From: Olivibacter sp. SDN3
GTDB taxonomy: Bacteria; Bacteroidota; Bacteroidia; Sphingobacteriales; Sphingobacteriaceae
NCBI RefSeq assembly: GCF_014334135.1
Contig: NZ_CP060497.1
Coordinates: 2,480,001 to 2,544,000 of the forward strand
Reading direction: 5' to 3'
Length of the DNA stretch: 64,000 nt
A model generated the notes under the pieces. The model saw only the letters and a list, made by a program, of their open reading frames with translations. It was not told the origin of the DNA and made no database searches. Of this stretch, positions 19,475 through 28,682 are shown piece after piece. The translations under genes and the position numbers were made by a program. The stretch's first letter is position 1, and the number at the start of each line of letters is the position of its first letter.

Positions 19475-19594
19475 ATGGGTGAATTTAATGAGGACACCAA
19501 AAATTTATACGAGAAATTTTCGGATTTATTAATAAATAAAACACGATTTAAAGACGAGAGTGAAAGTCTTTATAAAACTGCAATTTTCATTTAA
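19475..19594 (+). CDS. Possible 39-codon small ORF or gene remnant
   Basis: From the ATG at 19475 the frame reads MGEFNEDTKNLYEKFSDLLI and ends YKTAIFI. The frame is also open for some 12 codons upstream of that ATG (NKAISEEFE), so this may be the C-terminal scrap of a longer gene. The composition is protein-like (amphipathic, charged), but I cannot assign a family. Low confidence. Confidence 0.2.
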   Translation: MGEFNEDTKNLYEKFSDLLINKTRFKDESESLYKTAIFI

Positions 19595-19632
19595 AATACT
19601 ATTTTTTAGAATGTTACTCATAAATGAGCTTA

Positions 19633-20325
19633 TTACAGGCCTTTTTCTGCAACAAAGTCTCTTATGGAGTCCAGTATAAAGTATTGTCGTTCCTGCTCTG
19701 AGTATTCAAGGTGCACACTAATCCATTCATCAATATATTTGTTGTTTAATAAGTCTCGAAATGAATTTGCTATATAGCCTTTTAATTCTGTTTCTGCGTT
19801 CCTGAGTTCTTCCCAGATGCTTGATCTGTTATTCAAAAAATAAACAATATCTTCGAAATCGGTACTCGTACGGCCATCGCGATGTCCCCTGTTTTTAAAG
19901 GCCTCAAGCTTAGTGGCGAGAAAATACGAAGGCGCAAATATTTTGATAATGTATTCTTCATCCAATGTGTAGGCAATAGCATTGGAGAAGCCGGGTATAT
20001 ACCATTTATTGGAGAATCCGAGAATTTGGTCTGAGGTTGGCATTACGTCGACGACTATGCCCTGCACTTTATAACGACAGATAACACCGGACTCCCAATC
20101 GTTCACGAATCCTTTTTGCCTTAGCTTTTCTTCGATATCCGCATAACCTTGATAGCTTATTAGTTCAACCAATATATCTATATCGTCAGTTGGACGAACT
20201 TCTTCGGCTATTCTATCTGTATACAACGATACGGTGGCTCCACCGACGAAAACTACTTCTTCTGCCAATTCTTCAAGTGCGTTGTATACAGCTTTTATTC
20301 GCAATAAATTCTCTCTATGGCTCAT
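19633..20325 (-). CDS. Nucleotidyltransferase toxin-like protein (AbiEii/MNT type)
   Basis: A 230-residue protein with the minimal nucleotidyltransferase signature: VVFVGGATVSLYTDR (GG motif) followed by RPTDDIDILVEL, where the two Asp would bind metal. ATKLEAFKNRGHRDGRTSTDFEDIVYFL is the conserved helix and late Asp of AbiEii/AbiGii-like enzymes. Such toxins transfer nucleotides, often onto tRNA 3' ends, and are kept in check by a winged-helix partner. Its start overlaps the end of the upstream winged-helix-like gene by 4 bases (ATGA), the standard coupling for such pairs. The toxin role is inferred from family and layout. Confidence 0.8.
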   Translation of the reverse strand: MSHRENLLRIKAVYNALEELAEEVVFVGGATVSLYTDRIAEEVRPTDDIDILVELISYQGYADIEEKLRQKGFVNDWESGVICRYKVQGIVVDVMPTSDQILGFSNKWYIPGFSNAIAYTLDEEYIIKIFAPSYFLATKLEAFKNRGHRDGRTSTDFEDIVYFLNNRSSIWEELRNAETELKGYIANSFRDLLNNKYIDEWISVHLEYSEQERQYFILDSIRDFVAEKGL

Positions 20326-20834
20326 AATAAATGCTTTTTAAGTTGTTCTAAGGCCAAATTTTTCTCCCGAACTTTTCCAACCCGTAAAATATCAATGCTC
20401 GCCAGCAATTTATATAAGACCGCATCCTGTTGGGAAGCCTTTACAACTCCGTTATGCAAAGGTTCAATAGATTGGCCTCGTATATTTCCATCCACTGTAG
20501 GCCAAACGTAGGGCATATCGCTCGAAAAGTGCTTTTTATAAAATGGATGTGAGTGTGCTGTCTCAATTCCATTGACGATGGAACCTGGAACCTGTGGGAA
20601 TACATAATGCAATCCATATTGTACAAACTCCATCAGTGCATTTCTCCTCACTTTTTTCTTTTCCTTATCCACTAATCCCGCAACCATACTTCTGTTAAGA
20701 GATGCAGAGATCTCTGAAATACTAATAAATAAAGTTGATGATAAATCTCGATATTGCCAAGTTTCATCATTTAGTGCTATGATTTTCATCATTACCACTA
20801 TGTCTAAGGGGCGCATTCCATTGTGGCTCTTCAT
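20322..20834 (-). CDS. Winged-helix antitoxin-like regulator
   Basis: The start is placed at the ATG at 20834 (MKSHNGMRPLDIVVMMKIIA) because a promoter -7 box lies 5 bases upstream. An N-terminal winged helix is suggested by LDIVVMMKIIALNDETWQYR, DLSSTLFISISEISASLNRS and AGLVDKEKKKVRRNALMEF. The C-terminal half contains ETAHSHPFYKKHFS and PLHNGVVKASQQDAVLYKLL and looks like a ligand- or protein-binding domain. It is translationally coupled to the nucleotidyltransferase. It is therefore likely the antitoxin and autorepressor, and a fitting operator covers its promoter. Confidence 0.72.
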   Translation of the reverse strand: MKSHNGMRPLDIVVMMKIIALNDETWQYRDLSSTLFISISEISASLNRSMVAGLVDKEKKKVRRNALMEFVQYGLHYVFPQVPGSIVNGIETAHSHPFYKKHFSSDMPYVWPTVDGNIRGQSIEPLHNGVVKASQQDAVLYKLLASIDILRVGKVREKNLALEQLKKHLL

Positions 20835-20838
20835 ATAG

Positions 20839-20870
20839 CAAAGATAATAAACTTGTTTCTTGTTTGCAAA
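20839..20870 (-). promoter_or_regulatory. Bacteroidota-type promoter of the wHTH/nucleotidyltransferase pair
   Basis: Read on the reverse strand: TTTG (20870-20867), exactly 20 bases, then TATCTTTG (20846-20839). This is a full match to the Bacteroidota consensus TTTG-N19-21-TAnnTTTG. The ATG follows after 4 bases, so the transcript should begin at or next to the start codon (leaderless or nearly so). Confidence 0.7.
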
Positions 20871-20891
20871 TCGCGAACAGCGAACAAGAAA
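20856..20891. promoter_or_regulatory. Inverted-repeat operator candidate
   Basis: Arms TTTCTTGTTTGC (20856-20867) and GCGAACAAGAAA (20880-20891) are complementary at 11 of 12 positions, with a 12-base spacer. The spacer contains another GCGAACA-like copy. The structure spans the -33 element of the promoter, which suits autorepression by the adjacent winged-helix protein. Confidence 0.6.
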
Positions 20892-21162
20892 TATTACTAT
20901 GAACAATTGGAAAATACAAAATCGAACAGCATTTACTAAATTTGCACGGCAGCAAATACTAAGATTAGCATGTCATTATTTACTAATTTTACAGACACCA
21001 GTAATAAACCCATATTAAAAACTGTAACAGATAGGTAACGAAGCGAAATTTTGCAGTTCCAAAGATTGTATATATTAAAAGAGTTCGCCATGCTTGTTCC
21101 TACCATTGTTTATATCATTTTTCAGCAAGTATTGTAACCCGAGGTAAAAGTCATTTATGTGC

Positions 21163-21522
21163 TCAGCAAGGCACGCTGCTTGCAGTAATTACTTTCCAGT
21201 CCCCGTTAAATAATTTCCAGACTCTGGTAAATTTGACACGGCTTTCAAATGGCTGGTTCAGATAAATGCCCCTGATCTCCTTGGCGACCACGACCGCGCA
21301 GGTATCTCCGAATATGTGCAACTGCTGGTCTGAGGCAACCAGTTCGGTGATTTTTAAATCCCCGCTGATATGAGGGGCCAGATCCTCCTTTTTGGAAAGC
21401 ACCATTCCCAGGTGATTAACAAATATCAGCTCATCGTGAAGCAACTGATCCAGTACCTTTAAATCGCTGTTTAAGATGGCTGCAATAAGTTGTGCTTCTA
21501 ACTTTAAAATTTCGCTCTCCAT
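21163..21522 (-). CDS. SnoaL/DUF4440-like NTF2-fold protein
   Basis: The start is set at MESEILKLEAQLIAAI. The 119 residues fit a small NTF2-like cone fold: N-terminal helices (LEAQLIAAILNSDLKVLDQLLHDELIFV), then strands HIFGDTCAVVVAKEIRGIYL, ESRVKFTRVWKLFNG and DWKVITASSVPC. DUF4440/SnoaL-like proteins bind small molecules or act as simple isomerases and cyclases. The function here is unknown. Confidence 0.78.
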   Translation of the reverse strand: MESEILKLEAQLIAAILNSDLKVLDQLLHDELIFVNHLGMVLSKKEDLAPHISGDLKITELVASDQQLHIFGDTCAVVVAKEIRGIYLNQPFESRVKFTRVWKLFNGDWKVITASSVPC

Positions 21523-21740
21523 AGCTGTTTCTTTTACATTTGATGCCGCTAAAAGTATAAAATTAATCTTTAACTGCCACACGAAACGTCAGTTGGATAT
21601 TCTGGGAAAAACACCAAGATTATTTGATGAGCGTTTTAAGCGGATGGCAATAGAGTTATCCTATGCGAAATACCCGATTCTTACTTTATCACCATTCAGT
21701 TCAGCGGTGGGATCCGGGTGCCAACTAACGCTTGGTAACA

Positions 21741-22246
21741 CTATTGATTTTTCTCTATATACCGTTCGATGGTATTGGTCAGTTCATCCGCAGGGATATT
21801 TTTTGCGATTATTTTCCCCTCCGGATCAATTAAATAACTTGCAGGAATACTGGATATATAATAATCGTACCTAACCGGATTATCCCAGCCTCTTAAATCG
21901 GAAACATTGAACCACGTGAGTTTATCTTTTTTGATGGCATTCACCCAACTTTCCCGCTCGCTATCTAATGAAACACCCAAAATAGTAAATCCTTGACCTT
22001 TTAATTTGACAAAGGCTCCGGCCCTGAAGCCGGTATATCAAATCTAAACTGGTTGTCCTTAATAACTGTACTGTCTTTAGTTAATGTACTTTTTAGCCTA
22101 TCCGGAACAACCTGTTGAATCATTATTTTTGTACCGTCCTCTGCAAACGGAACACTACCGATGAGCTGTGTCTTTTGCTGTGCCAAGGTCAACATGGGCA
22201 TTGACACTAAAAATATAAAGTTAATTCTTAATATTTGATGATACAT
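21741..22246 (-). pseudogene. TlpA-like thioredoxin gene with internal deletion
   Basis: The 5' part (from ATG at 22246) encodes a signal peptide and the start of a DUF4369-type domain (LAQQKTQLIGSVPFAEDGTK). It stops in ASGPEPLSN at 22001. In another frame the last third of a TlpA domain continues: AFVKLKGQGFTILGVSLDSE, then SSIPASYLIDPEGKIIAKNI. The middle, including the catalytic CxxC, is missing. This is a deletion plus frameshift relic of a periplasmic disulfide reductase. Confidence 0.82.
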
Positions 22247-22373
22247 GCTTACTTGAAATAAGGTATTACGATTACAACATACAGCCAAAACAATAGTTTA
22301 CCTTAAAAAACCATCTCGCTTTGACTTTGTTGCAGCAAAAACGGAGGAAACATTTGTTCTCGATGCTGTTTTC

Positions 22374-23264
22374 CTAATGGTCGCGTCGGAAATAATCCTG
22401 ATAATCCGCTAAAAAGTCCTTAAAACTACGGGCCTTCTTACCGGTTACATGTTGCACGTCATTTGTTATATCTTCGGCTTCTCCCCGGGCATAATGTGCA
22501 TAGTCCTCCACGAGTCCCTGTGCCTGCCAATGCGGAAATCCTACCGCTGAGAGTGTTTTCAGCATTTCTTCATCGGAAATCTGTATGTAATCGATAGTGT
22601 TGCCAAGGGCCATGGAAAAACTGTCTGCTATTTCAGGATGGGTCATGGCCGCGGGTCCGGTAAGGTTATAGATTTTGTTGTAATGAGCATTGCCCTGCAG
22701 GGTTTCCACTGCCACAGCGGCGATATCCCTGATGTCGATCAGGCTTATGCGTGCATCGCCGATCGTTGCAAAAAACTTTCCTTGTTGCGCAATAGGTGTT
22801 TTAAAGCCCAGCAATCCCTGCATGAATAGATTCGGACGTAAAAAGGTATAGACCATTCCCGAGTTTTCAATGGCCTCTTCCACCTGGGCGTGATAGCGCA
22901 GAAACCGTACCGGTGAATCTTTGGCGGCATGCAGTTGGGAAAGCTTGACAAGGTGCTCCAATCCCGCTTTTTTTGCCATGGTTACAAAATTAAGTTGAAG
23001 CTGTTCTGTGTGTTCCGAGGAATCGGTCAGTAAAAAGGCATGTTTAATTCCTTCCAGAGCTTTTTCAAGACTTGCACTGTCATTAAAATCCGCAAGGACT
23101 ATTTCTGCCCCCTGCAACTTTTCAATTTCTTTCATTGTTTCCCGCTTACGTGACATTGCCCTGAAAGGGATTCCTTTCTTCGACAATTGTCTGCAGATTT
23201 CAGAACCGATGGTTCCGGTTGCCCCGGTGATCAGGATTTCTGTTTTCTCTGAACTTTTCATCAT
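22374..23264 (-). CDS. NmrA-like NAD(P)-binding protein (QOR2-type)
   Basis: A 296-residue atypical short-chain dehydrogenase. It has the N-terminal nucleotide-binding motif ITGATGTIGSEICRQL (GxxGxxG), then VKLSQLHAAKDSPVRFLRYH, where the usual catalytic Tyr-x3-Lys is replaced, as in NmrA-like proteins. FLRPNLFMQGLLGF and the C-terminal GKKARSFKDFLADY are typical of the family. Members reduce quinones or sense NADP(H). The length is complete. It stands alone. Confidence 0.88.
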   Translation of the reverse strand: MMKSSEKTEILITGATGTIGSEICRQLSKKGIPFRAMSRKRETMKEIEKLQGAEIVLADFNDSASLEKALEGIKHAFLLTDSSEHTEQLQLNFVTMAKKAGLEHLVKLSQLHAAKDSPVRFLRYHAQVEEAIENSGMVYTFLRPNLFMQGLLGFKTPIAQQGKFFATIGDARISLIDIRDIAAVAVETLQGNAHYNKIYNLTGPAAMTHPEIADSFSMALGNTIDYIQISDEEMLKTLSAVGFPHWQAQGLVEDYAHYARGEAEDITNDVQHVTGKKARSFKDFLADYQDYFRRDH

Positions 23265-23637
23265 ATTTTATTTTAAGATTATAAGACAAATCTCGCGAGA
23301 ATATTATTGGAAAAATTGTAGGAAAACGAAGCGCTATTTGGTTTTGATGATGCAGATGTCTTTCTGGAATGATATGTACTTGCCCGGTTACAGTGCAGGT
23401 AATGATTGAATTCGTGTATTAACTGGCTCTGATCGTAATACCATTTTTTATCTTCTGGGATTGATGTCCGGACTGTACCTCGAGGTTGCCTTCGCCTAGA
23501 TTGAAAATCAAAAGGGTCAGAAACGAAGGTGACAGAATTTTTTCAACAGCTAATTCCGAATGGTTGATAGCATTTTTCAGTACCAATTATTTACCATCGT
23601 TTTTTGGCACAAAATTATTTGTTCCTAAAAATCTAGT
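23265..23637. other. Intergenic stretch, possible kinase remnant on the reverse strand
   Basis: No intact gene. On the reverse strand, about 23443-23600, an open stretch reads LVLKNAINHSELAVEKIL and then LGEGNLEVQSGHQSQKIKNG before a stop. It faintly resembles the N-box region of LytS-type histidine kinases, but it is too short to assign. Confidence 0.25.
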
Positions 23638-25041
23638 CTATTCTTCAATCTTCACCCAATCAGCATCCTTTCCTTTGCTGTTATATGTTGTCATCATCAA
23701 TGTATCATTATCACTTGTCTGGGTGAATTCAAATCTTAAGGGCGCTTCCTTTATGTAAAATTTATTGACATCATTGGCATGCAATTTAACTTTGGGTAAA
23801 CGGGCTTCAGGGTTCAAGGCTTCAACATACAATTGTTTGTTATCCAAGGTGATCTTCATTTTATGGCTAACCCCTTTGAAAATGACCTCGTACAAGCCGG
23901 CATATTTTTCCAATTGATTTTCATTCAACGCTACTTCGGTTTCATTTTTTTCCAGATATAATTTGGCCAGGTCATTGGTTAGAATCTGCCAGTCCATATC
24001 CGCTTCATAGCAATTAAAAAGTGTTATAAAAAGCAGGTCCCGCTCCGGTAGGTACACCATATCACTTTGATAACCATCTGTCGAACCGCTATGCTCAACC
24101 GTTGATTCGCCCGCCAGATCCTTTATGTAAAAACCGTAACCATAGTCGATCCGTTCTCCGTTTGTGAGTGTTGATGGCTCGGTAGCCATCTTTAAAGTCG
24201 ACTTTTTAATAAGCCTGCCCGAATACAGTGCTCTGTGCCATTTCAAAAGATCATCAGCATTGGATACTATGTCCCCCGCACCGTACAGTAAATTTGTGGG
24301 TTCCAGTTCTGCCAGTTCGTATCCTTTATCAAACTTTGAATACGCTTTGGCAGATTTAAATTTGAGTGAATCAGTCTTGGCATTCGCATAGAAGGTTGAA
24401 GATAGCTTCGCTCTTTCCACGATGTTTTTTTCCAGGTATGCTCTATAAGGGACATCGGTGATTTTTTCAATTAGATAGGCCAGTAAGAAATAGTTGGAAT
24501 TGCTGTAGTCGAATGCCGTTCCGGGGGCAAACTTCAATGGTTCTTTCTTGAATATATTGACTACCTGTTCCGGTTGTAGACGTGTGACATCAACGCTCTC
24601 ACCGGCATCCAGTTCAAGATAATTACGGATACCGGATGTGTGATTCAGCAGCTGCCTGATCGTGATATCACTTCCTGGACTGGGATAATCGGGCAAGAAC
24701 TTTTTAATATGGTCTTCCAGTCCGATTTTTCTATCCTCCAATAATTGTAAAACACCCACTGCGGTAAATTGCTTGGAGATGGATCCGATTCTGAAGATAT
24801 ATTCGGGCTTCATGGTGCCACCTGATTCCATGTCAGATAAACCAAAAGCCTTACGATAAACAATCTTACCCTTTTCTGCAATGAGAACAACTGCGCCAGG
24901 TGCAATTGAGGGCAATCTAGCGCTAATCAGGGAATCCAGATCAGCTTCTTTTGAACTGCTAATTTCAGGTTGGCAGAAAACAATAGTGCTTTGCAGAAGA
25001 AATATTAATATCAATGCTGATTTGAATAGCTTTATCATCAT
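23638..25041 (-). CDS. Class C beta-lactamase-like serine hydrolase
   Basis: A 467-residue exported protein. Signal peptide FKSALILIFLLQSTIVFCQ; catalytic SISK at 87-90 (IFRIGSISKQFTAVGVLQLL); DYSNSNYFLLAYLIEKI as the Tyr-x-Asn motif; EHSGSTDGYQSDMVYLP in place of KTG. A C-terminal lipocalin-like extension follows (LEKYAGLYEVIFKGVSHKMK). Such enzymes act on D-Ala peptides, esters or beta-lactams in the periplasm. The exact substrate is unknown and antibiotic resistance should not be assumed. The family assignment is firm. Confidence 0.92.
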   Translation of the reverse strand: MMIKLFKSALILIFLLQSTIVFCQPEISSSKEADLDSLISARLPSIAPGAVVLIAEKGKIVYRKAFGLSDMESGGTMKPEYIFRIGSISKQFTAVGVLQLLEDRKIGLEDHIKKFLPDYPSPGSDITIRQLLNHTSGIRNYLELDAGESVDVTRLQPEQVVNIFKKEPLKFAPGTAFDYSNSNYFLLAYLIEKITDVPYRAYLEKNIVERAKLSSTFYANAKTDSLKFKSAKAYSKFDKGYELAELEPTNLLYGAGDIVSNADDLLKWHRALYSGRLIKKSTLKMATEPSTLTNGERIDYGYGFYIKDLAGESTVEHSGSTDGYQSDMVYLPERDLLFITLFNCYEADMDWQILTNDLAKLYLEKNETEVALNENQLEKYAGLYEVIFKGVSHKMKITLDNKQLYVEALNPEARLPKVKLHANDVNKFYIKEAPLRFEFTQTSDNDTLMMTTYNSKGKDADWVKIEE

Positions 25042-25049
25042 GTAGGTTC

Positions 25050-25454
25050 TTATTTTGCTAGCGATTTAACAATCGCTTTGTTGAAATATTCATATATTCC
25101 TTTAGATATCTGTCCTACGGCACTTTGGAAGCTTCCATCTTTCTCCTTTCCGAATACCGCTGAATCGAAATCAGCTTTCATAGCATCAATCACCTGTTGA
25201 TAATCCACTTTTTCAGGATAAATGGCAGGACGTTTGGTCACACCTTTGGCGTCTAGCTGTTCATGGTCATAATCATCTAATAATTCCAGTCCTTTAGCAA
25301 ATTGATGCAACCATTCAAAATCAGTTTCCCCTATCTTGTCTTCGATGGCACGGCCCAAAATGCGAATTCCGTCTTTTAACGTCTGTACTTCTTGCTGCTT
25401 TTGTGCCAGTCGTTTTTCATTGATAGCATAACCTTGAACCAGGTTGTGTTTTAT
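25050..25454 (-). pseudogene. RhuM/Fic-type protein remnant
   Basis: The frame reads NLVQGYAINEKRLAQKQQEV, then LLDDYDHEQLDAKGVTKRPA and FGKEKDGSFQSAVGQISKG. This is the middle of RhuM-type virulence proteins, between the N-terminal DNA-binding part and the Fic domain. Both ends are lost: a stop precedes the 5' side, and after QISKG the sequence leaves the family and ends in KSLAK. The Fic catalytic motif is absent. It lies 8 bases before the serine-hydrolase start and is probably only a scar. Confidence 0.72.
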
Positions 25455-25475
25455 ACAGCAATCGCTTTTTATAAG

Positions 25476-26372
25476 CTACATCAACAACACTTTCCAGGCA
25501 TCCATTACACGGCCGTTATCTAACAAATACTTGGCTTTTAAATGCAGGTGTATGGTGCGGGTGTGGCTGTCGAGGGTAGCATCAAGCAGTTCTTTCATTT
25601 CATCGGTTTTGCTAAAGGCTTCCACCTCCTCGTCGGATGGTAGCGTTTTAACAAGCCCCAACAACCCCAAATTATTGCCGGTTAATACGTTGGAGTTTTT
25701 AACCTCTTTAGGAAAAGCATCTACGCCGATACCTATTCCAGCATTATCTATTGGTTTGGCAATTTTAAATAAATTATCGCTGGTTACCCTACAATACCAA
25801 TCACCGCCCAAACGAGCCACCAGATCTATTTTATGAGCGTCTATTTTGCCATTGGCATCTAAAATATCTTCATCGATATGAATCCGTTTCATCTCCGCAA
25901 TAACCAAATTACCTGCTCCTCCGTTTTTCCCTAACGATATCACATCATTCACTACACATTCCAATTGAACGGGCGATTCCGCTACCCTGGGTGGCTTTAC
26001 AGTCTCAGAAGCCAGCTGAGTAAACCCTGCTTTGGAAAACTCATTTACTCCTCTTGGATAATCTATACTAGTTAAATAGGTCTGTTGAACCATATCATAG
26101 TTCACCATATTAATCACGCATTCAGGTACTTCCAACACGTTTTCGAGCGTATGCTTAGTGGTGTTATCCCGTTCCCTGGTTGTCGGCGAAAAAACGCATA
26201 TCGGTGGATTGATACTAAACACATTAAAAAAACTGAACGGACTTAAATTAACCTCGCCGTTTTTATCAATAGTGGACGCAAAACATATCGGCCGGGGTGC
26301 GATGGCATGGTGCAAATAACCTTGCATTTCCGTCGGTGTCAATGATAACGCATCAATAGTTTTTAACCTCAT
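25476..26372 (-). CDS. Flavin reductase-like FMN-binding protein
   Basis: A 298-residue protein of the DIM6/NTAB flavin reductase family. The split-barrel FMN-binding core is visible in HHAIAPRPICFASTIDKNGE, NLSPFSFFNVFSINPPICVF and TTKHTLENVLEVPECVINMV. LARLGGDWYCRV is another family motif. The C-terminal 80 residues are helical. Such proteins reduce FMN or use it on small molecules in the cytoplasm. The partner is unknown. Confidence 0.9.
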   Translation of the reverse strand: MRLKTIDALSLTPTEMQGYLHHAIAPRPICFASTIDKNGEVNLSPFSFFNVFSINPPICVFSPTTRERDNTTKHTLENVLEVPECVINMVNYDMVQQTYLTSIDYPRGVNEFSKAGFTQLASETVKPPRVAESPVQLECVVNDVISLGKNGGAGNLVIAEMKRIHIDEDILDANGKIDAHKIDLVARLGGDWYCRVTSDNLFKIAKPIDNAGIGIGVDAFPKEVKNSNVLTGNNLGLLGLVKTLPSDEEVEAFSKTDEMKELLDATLDSHTRTIHLHLKAKYLLDNGRVMDAWKVLLM

Positions 26373-26726
26373 TCAAATTTTTATTAACGTGAGTTCGGGA
26401 TAAGAAAAGTATACAAAATGGCGCAAAGGGTATGGTTTCTGCTTGCAAAATGATTGGCAATAGTTAATTAACAAATACCAAAATCCTGTGCTGAGATAAA
26501 ATTACAGAAATTTTTGTAAACATTTTGACCTTTTATACGGTGCTGGCAAAACCACGGCCGTTTTTTGTCGACCTTTAAAGTTTGCGATACTTTTCTATCT
26601 GAGATGAATTTATCTTCAGTTTCTCTTAATAACTTCCGTATTTTGAACACAACATCGTCCATTTTGGAAACACAATCAGAATAGGCTTGGCCGAAATTTG
26701 CAGTATCAATTTTTAATAGATTAAAT
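26373..26726. other. Divergent intergenic region
   Basis: It lies between the flavin reductase and SDR genes. A reverse ORF at 26468-26785 overlaps the SDR start and shows no family trait, so it is not called. No strong palindrome or promoter match was found. Confidence 0.4.
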
Positions 26727-27530
26727 ATGCAAAAGACAATATTTATTACCGGGGCTTCTACCGGACTGGGAAAAGCTACTGCCAAATTATTTCAAAGCAC
26801 GGGCTGGAAGGTGATTGCAACAATGCGTAATCCTGAAAACGAAACAGAACTGAACCAGTTGGAAAACGTTACTGTACTGAAACTTGATGTTACCAATGCG
26901 CAGCAGATTAACGAAGTGGTCGGCGAAGTGACCCAATCACACCAAGTGAATGTGGTTTTCAACAATGCAGGTTATGGTCTGATGGGTTCACTTGAAAGCA
27001 TCACCGATGAAAAACTTATTCGCCAGATAGATACCAACCTACTGGGCGTTATCCGGGTAACCAAAGCCTTCATCCCTTATTTCAGGGAGCGTAAAAATGG
27101 GTTGTTTATTACTACAACCTCTATCGGAGGGTTGATCGGCTTTCCTTTAGGCTCATCGTATCACGCTACAAAATGGGCATTGGAAGGCTGGACAGAAAGT
27201 ATGGCTTTTGAACTGGCTCCCTTCAACATTGGCATAAAAACCGTGGCACCAGGCGGTATCTACACCGATTTTGCTGGCAGATCAATCGATATGAACTCGA
27301 ACCCAGCTTATGCCCCAGTCGAAGAAAAACTATGGGGCAGCTTTGAGGAAATGATGAAAACTGCTTCGACACCCGAACAAATTGCCGATGTGGTTTATGA
27401 AGCAGCAACAGATGGCAAATACCAATTGCGCTATGTTGCCGGAGAAGATGCAAAGGCATTGTTCAATCGAAGCCTAGCGCTTGGCCGCGAAGCTAACCAT
27501 AAAGAAGTTGGCGAAGTATTTTTAGGATAA
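26727..27530 (+). CDS. Short-chain dehydrogenase/reductase
   Basis: A 267-residue classical SDR. Cofactor motif FITGASTGLGKATAKLF (TGxxxGxG), then VVFNNAGYGLMGSLES (NNAG), catalytic Ser in TTTSIGGLIG and YHATK (Tyr-x3-Lys), followed by PGGIYTDFAG. It is a full-length NAD(P)-dependent oxidoreductase of unknown substrate. An AraC-type regulator follows 65 bp downstream on the same strand, a common pairing in which the regulator controls the SDR. Confidence 0.95.
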   Translation: MQKTIFITGASTGLGKATAKLFQSTGWKVIATMRNPENETELNQLENVTVLKLDVTNAQQINEVVGEVTQSHQVNVVFNNAGYGLMGSLESITDEKLIRQIDTNLLGVIRVTKAFIPYFRERKNGLFITTTSIGGLIGFPLGSSYHATKWALEGWTESMAFELAPFNIGIKTVAPGGIYTDFAGRSIDMNSNPAYAPVEEKLWGSFEEMMKTASTPEQIADVVYEAATDGKYQLRYVAGEDAKALFNRSLALGREANHKEVGEVFLG

Positions 27531-27595
27531 TAATAAGATAGTGGCAACATCCTGCCTGGGTTTTGCCATTTTTGTAAATTAGCATTTTGTAAATT

Positions 27596-28507
27596 ATGTA
27601 TATCATCCGATCTATATCCGAATTTCATCGCTTGCTAGGGCTCAAAGATCCGTTACACCCGCTGATCAGTATCCTAGATGTAACGGAAATGAAATTGCAG
27701 GAAAACAACATATGGGAGCAGTTTACGGTAGATTTTTACAGCATATCTATCAAAAAAAACATCCATGCAAAAGTGAAGTACGGACGCCAAAGCTATGATT
27801 TTGATAAAGGTGTGATGAATTATTTTTCGCCAAAGCAGATCCAGTCTTTCGATATGGAGGCAACCAGAAAGTTTGTAAAGGAATGTGGCGAGGGGTGGAT
27901 GCTCCTGTTGCATCCCGATTTTTTGGCCGGTCATCCGCTTGCGCAGGAAATCCGCAAATATGGATTTTTCTCTTATTCGGTTAACGAAGCTTTGCATCTT
28001 TCTGAGAAAGAAGAACAAGGCATACTCGAAATTTTCAAGAAAATTGAAGCGGAATACGAGCATATCGACCGCCATACGCAATCCATTATTTTATCAAAGA
28101 TTGAAGAACTTTTGCTCTACAGCAATCGATTTTATGAAAGGCAGTTCATAACACGTAAAACGAAAAACCACGATATTCTCAGTAATCTCGAAACCTTGTT
28201 GAACGATTATTTCGACCGGGAAGAACCACTTCAAAAGGGCCTGCCTACCGTAGAATTTATCGCCGGCGAACTTCACCTTTCCACCCATTATCTAAGCGAT
28301 TTGCTCCGTTTGTTAACCGGTTTAAACGCTCAGCAGCACATACACGAAAAAGTAATTGAAAAGGCCAAGGAATACCTTCTTTCGGGAGAATTTTCTGTTG
28401 CTGAAGTCGCCTATAAACTGGGTTTTGAATATCCCCAATCGTTCAATAAACTCTTCAGGAAGAAAACGGAGATGACGCCACTGGAATTTAAAAGTTCGTT
28501 GAATTGA
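27596..28507 (+). CDS. AraC family transcriptional regulator
   Basis: A 303-residue protein. The N-terminal 170 residues form a cupin-like sensing domain (KVKYGRQSYDFDKGVMNYFS). The C-terminal 100 residues carry two helix-turn-helix units: PTVEFIAGELHLSTHYLSDL, and FSVAEVAYKLGFEYPQSFNK followed by LFRKKTEMTPLEFK. It lies just downstream of an SDR gene and may control it in response to an unknown ligand. Confidence 0.95.
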   Translation: MYIIRSISEFHRLLGLKDPLHPLISILDVTEMKLQENNIWEQFTVDFYSISIKKNIHAKVKYGRQSYDFDKGVMNYFSPKQIQSFDMEATRKFVKECGEGWMLLLHPDFLAGHPLAQEIRKYGFFSYSVNEALHLSEKEEQGILEIFKKIEAEYEHIDRHTQSIILSKIEELLLYSNRFYERQFITRKTKNHDILSNLETLLNDYFDREEPLQKGLPTVEFIAGELHLSTHYLSDLLRLLTGLNAQQHIHEKVIEKAKEYLLSGEFSVAEVAYKLGFEYPQSFNKLFRKKTEMTPLEFKSSLN

Positions 28508-28682
28508 GGATAGCAGAATGGGATGATTAAACGGTGTCAGTATTTTATCTAGTTTATTGAAGAATAGCGATCTAGATAAGTTTGAGGAAATTATTGTAGC
28601 TCTCCATATTTTATCTTTTTGAGTTCTTTACTACTCACTCATCAAAATCACAAAATAAAGTATTACTAAAAATGCTAAACAC

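Noticed and set aside
23638-25041. True beta-lactamase resistance gene
   Set aside because: The SxxK, Tyr-x-Asn and HSG motifs fit the broad serine hydrolase group. The lipocalin-like tail and HSG instead of KTG favour an esterase or peptidase.
26468-26785. 105-codon reverse ORF between the flavin reductase and SDR genes
   Set aside because: It overlaps the SDR start, whose coding frame is certain, and shows no domain.
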